From positions 524,022,803-524,086,802 of the forward strand of contig OY856409.1 in the NCBI GenBank assembly GCA_963693085.1: 64,000 nucleotides of DNA, read 5' to 3'. The notes under the pieces were generated by a model that saw only the letters and a list, made by a program, of their open reading frames with translations, was not told where the DNA came from and searched no databases. The DNA comes from Alisma plantago-aquatica. Taxonomy: Eukaryota; Streptophyta; Magnoliopsida; Alismatales; Alismataceae. A program made the position numbers and the translations under genes. This document shows, in pieces, positions 61,432-64,000 of the stretch. The stretch's first letter is position 1. Each line of letters begins with the position of its first letter.

Positions 61432-62905
61432 TTGTGTGGAAGGTGTGTGAGAATACTATCTGTGAGTCATGCATGTCATCATGATGATGGCCTTATTTGG
61501 GTCACTAATGGTTTAGGAGAGATCCAAGGACGTATCATAGGCATCTTAAAGCCACTCCCAAAAGGCATTGAGACTCATAATGTTATGGAGGAGTTGGTCT
61601 TGGATGCTACGCTCATTGATCGTGTTTTTAGTATTCCTATCACAACTTTGAAGAGAATCCCTCATAGTTGTCATTTTGCATTCTCTCAGGCATTGAAGGA
61701 AGCTCTTTACAAAGTGGTTTCTGATCTTGGTTCCATATCCACTTGGATGAGATTAGTGCTTCTTCCTAAATGCACATTACAAGTTTTTAGGCCTAATAAT
61801 TGACGGGATAGCAATTCTAGAAATAGAAAGTCACTGCAACAACGTCACATCTTGATTTCACTTGCTACTTGGGTTGGACTAGATGGTATCACCAAGTTAG
61901 TGGACAATATGGTGAACTCCTCTAGATGGGAGGTGATGGGTCATGAAAAGGATAACTCTACTGAGGATGATAATAAGGAGAACACAAACATCAGACAATG
62001 CCTTTGAAAGGTAGCATATGGTCACTTTACTACAACTATAAAAGTCTTATGTTATTCAGGTGTGTCTCCATACAATGAAGATACCTTAAGGATTCTAGAG
62101 GGTAAACAAAAATGCATGCCACCTCCCTCTGAACCAGACACTTTGTTTTAGAAGCCACTCTTTTAGTACATGTTGACACTATTCAACAATGTGTTAAGTC
62201 TTTTTCTAAAGGAACCTTGTGTGGCAGAGATGAATTGAGGGCCCAATACATCTTAGACGCTCTATGTTTCTACATAACTCTTACATTCCATCACCCTGGT
62301 GGTTAATTTATGGTTGGGTGGGAGGTGTGCCTTGAGTTTGACAGAGTTTGTAGCATCTGCACCCTTATCCCTCTTCTTAAGCTTGAAAGCATGATACGAC
62401 CCATTACAGTGGGTACTATTTGGAGACGTCTTGTATCCAAAGTTGGCATGATAGGAGTGGGTAAAGATATGATACAACATCTTAATGACTTCTAGTTTGG
62501 AGTCAGGAAAAAGCTATTTTGCATAGTGTCAACATGTTATTAAATAATCTACATGAAGATGGGTCTCTCTGTATGCTTATAGTGGATTTCTCTAATGCTT
62601 TCAATATAGTGTATAGGTTAGTGTTGCTTTGTGAGGTGAGGAAGAGGATCTCATCTATTTTTCTTAGGTGGAGTTCCTTTATGGTCAGGCGGCTAGGCAG
62701 TACATTGGCGATAAACATATTTGGTCAGCCACTGGAGTGCAACAAGAAGATCCTTTGGGACCCCTACTTTTTTTGCTTATATTGCATCCACTTATTCATG
62801 ATATTAGAGACAATAATAACCTTCTTCTCCATTTTTGGTATCTTGGTGATGAGACTATCATCGGGGACACTAGGGATGTGTTCAAGGCACTTTATTCACA
62901 TAACA
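61432..62905 (+). pseudogene. Non-LTR-type reverse transcriptase gene, decayed
   Basis: Matches a repeated plant RVT_1 protein family, with its order kept. 61432-61803 gives IPHSCHFAFSQALKEALYKV and MRLVLLPKCTLQVFRP; 61830-62150 gives NRKSLQQRHIL, TNIRQCL and VAYGHFTT; 62380-62495 gives MIRPITVGTIWRRLVSKV and HLNDF. 62519 onward gives AILHSVN and LIVDFSNAFN, then in another frame FLYGQAARQYIGDKHIWSA, GVQQEDPLGPLLF and WYLGDETIIGD. At least two frameshifts and several stops (including Gln to TAG at 62493) disable it. The active-site YLDD is YLGD and the QQGDP motif is QQEDP. Both ends are missing: the 1.1-kb repeats abut it. Confidence 0.8.
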
Positions 62906-63093
62906 TGAGTAACTCACATATTAACTTTAATCATGGATACATATGAACCTGAGCATGTAATGGACCAATAAAACCTAATGTGACGATGAGTGAGATGTAT
63001 GAACCTAACCCTAGCCCCCATACATGTTAATAAGGTGTATGTGATGTATAATATTCATGTTGACCATAAATCCTAGATTGAAGATGACAAACC

Positions 63094-63095
<2 letters not shown>

Positions 63096-63151
<56 letters not shown>
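63096..63151. repeat. (TA)n microsatellite
   Basis: About 55 bases of alternating TA, the shorter equivalent of 60493-60591. Confidence 0.95.
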
Positions 63152-63156
<5 letters not shown>

Positions 63157-63849
63157 CTTTCATGCTACAACTATGACATTAGGATCATAATTGGATACCA
63201 TACATTAATACACATAAATGGTACATAATCACCTAATCATTGCTTTATATGAAGATCATTTTGTTAATGTGTAATATGTTTCACTTTATTCACTACGACA
63301 CACATAATGACTCAGATATGGTTAAGAAATATGTGAGTTTACAAAATTACGCATGAATGGAAATGTGGGGGTTAAATGTGCATAACTAGTAACAAGATGA
63401 GAATAGATATGAATAATTGATTCATTTGGACAATAATGTGTCTAATTTATTTAATGTGACAATAATTGGATGCATAGTGTAAGTGGGAGTTATTAATGTG
63501 ACTTTATTAAGTTAATATTGAAATTAGTGAACTTACTAATTAATTTCTTAAAATAACCTATCTTGTACAAGATAATCTGATAAAACTCGATATGGTGATA
63601 ATATGAGAATAACGAAGTCTAAATCTAGAATATTGAATATAATGTGAAAATATAAAAATAGATATTGAGATAATTGTATTAAATGCTAATGATACTAAAA
63701 GTCATAAGAGATAATCTCAAAAGTTAAATAAAAGTTCAAAATTAGGTTGTTTGAGTCTTAGTTACTCTAGATGCAAAAAATTAAATTCGTTGGATCACAT
63801 TTCCTATCTCAATTTGATTTAAAAAGATAATGTTGATTTACAAGAGCAA

Positions 63850-63910
63850 CCTAGTCTGAGTCGTCGGTGGACTGTGTGTGTACAAAAAGACGCGGGTTCA
63901 AATCATGTTC
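63850..63910 (+). repeat. tRNA-like (SINE-type) segment, second copy
   Basis: GGTTCAAATC at 63895-63904 fits the B box apart from its last base. Upstream is the same GAGTCGTCGGTGG as at 61298. Confidence 0.35.
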
Positions 63911-64000
63911 AATGCATGTGTTTGCTCCCCTTTATTGACCATGATTTATTTATTGCATTGGAGGAAACCTTAAGGGTCCTTAATTAGTGGTTGTGTTGAA

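Larger units (their letters stand above)
62891..64000 (+). repeat. 1.1-kb direct repeat, copy 2 (runs off the window)
   Basis: Second copy of 60288-61435, with a shorter (TA)n tract (63096-63151). It cuts the RT pseudogene shortly after its YLGD motif. The window ends at the point where, in copy 1, the RT gene begins. Confidence 0.88.

Overview
This is a transposon-dominated stretch of plant nuclear DNA. It is AT-rich, has spliced genes with GT..AG introns, CACTA (En/Spm) transposase genes, Ty3/gypsy-type LTR retrotransposons primed by initiator-Met and Asp-like tRNA sites, (TA)n microsatellites and many AAACCCTAA-like motifs. I see no ordinary host gene. Every coding stretch I can recognise comes from a mobile element and is broken. 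I cannot name the species; a flowering plant with a repeat-rich genome is the safe reading.

Layout. 1-795 is a fragment of an LTR-like repeat that reappears at 59036-59826. From about 1142 a CACTA element (CACTA-A) starts: subterminal repeats, a GC-rich untranslated exon, an intron carrying a long palindrome, and the first two thirds of a TNP2 transposase pseudogene (3321-5193). An LTR insertion cuts TNP2, and the next TNP2 piece lies inverted at 6956-7220. LTR debris and an Athila/Tat-like gag remnant (9137-9989) follow. The end of a second CACTA element (CACTA-2) begins at 9990 and is interrupted at 10138-16907 by a complete CACTA element (CACTA-1) with a TGT target duplication. CACTA-1 carries a 13-exon Transposase_24-Ulp1 protease pseudogene.

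The block 2971-17383 is repeated in direct tandem at 17384-31869, almost base for base. The junction shares four bases (GAAA), and the left breakpoint lies inside a palindrome arm. Right of copy B the rest of CACTA-2 emerges (31397 to about 33452, Ulp1 gene on the minus strand), then a possible CACTA terminus (33533) and the C-terminal third of a TNP2 pseudogene (34444-35479), which starts where the upstream pieces stop.

35477-55463 is an old gypsy element on the plus strand: left-truncated 5' LTR, tRNA primer site, decayed gag, polypurine tract and 3' LTR. The 3' LTR is split by a 12.9-kb non-autonomous LTR element (40284-53221, minus strand, TGTAT target duplication). That element has 5.6-kb LTRs around only 1.7 kb of non-coding interior (LARD-like), and its LTRs are packed with AAACGGT palindromes, CACGGCCGTG-like sites, telobox-like motifs and tandem repeats.

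55464-64000 holds unassigned AT-rich DNA, another LTR-like stretch starting TGTCACACCC (57294), and a decayed non-LTR-type reverse transcriptase gene (61432-62905) between two 1.1-kb direct repeats, each with a (TA)n tract and a tRNA-like B box.

Functionally, TNP2 (cut-and-paste transposase) and the Transposase_24-Ulp1 protein are the two normal gene types of one CACTA family. Here both are disabled by stop codons, insertions and loss of key residues.
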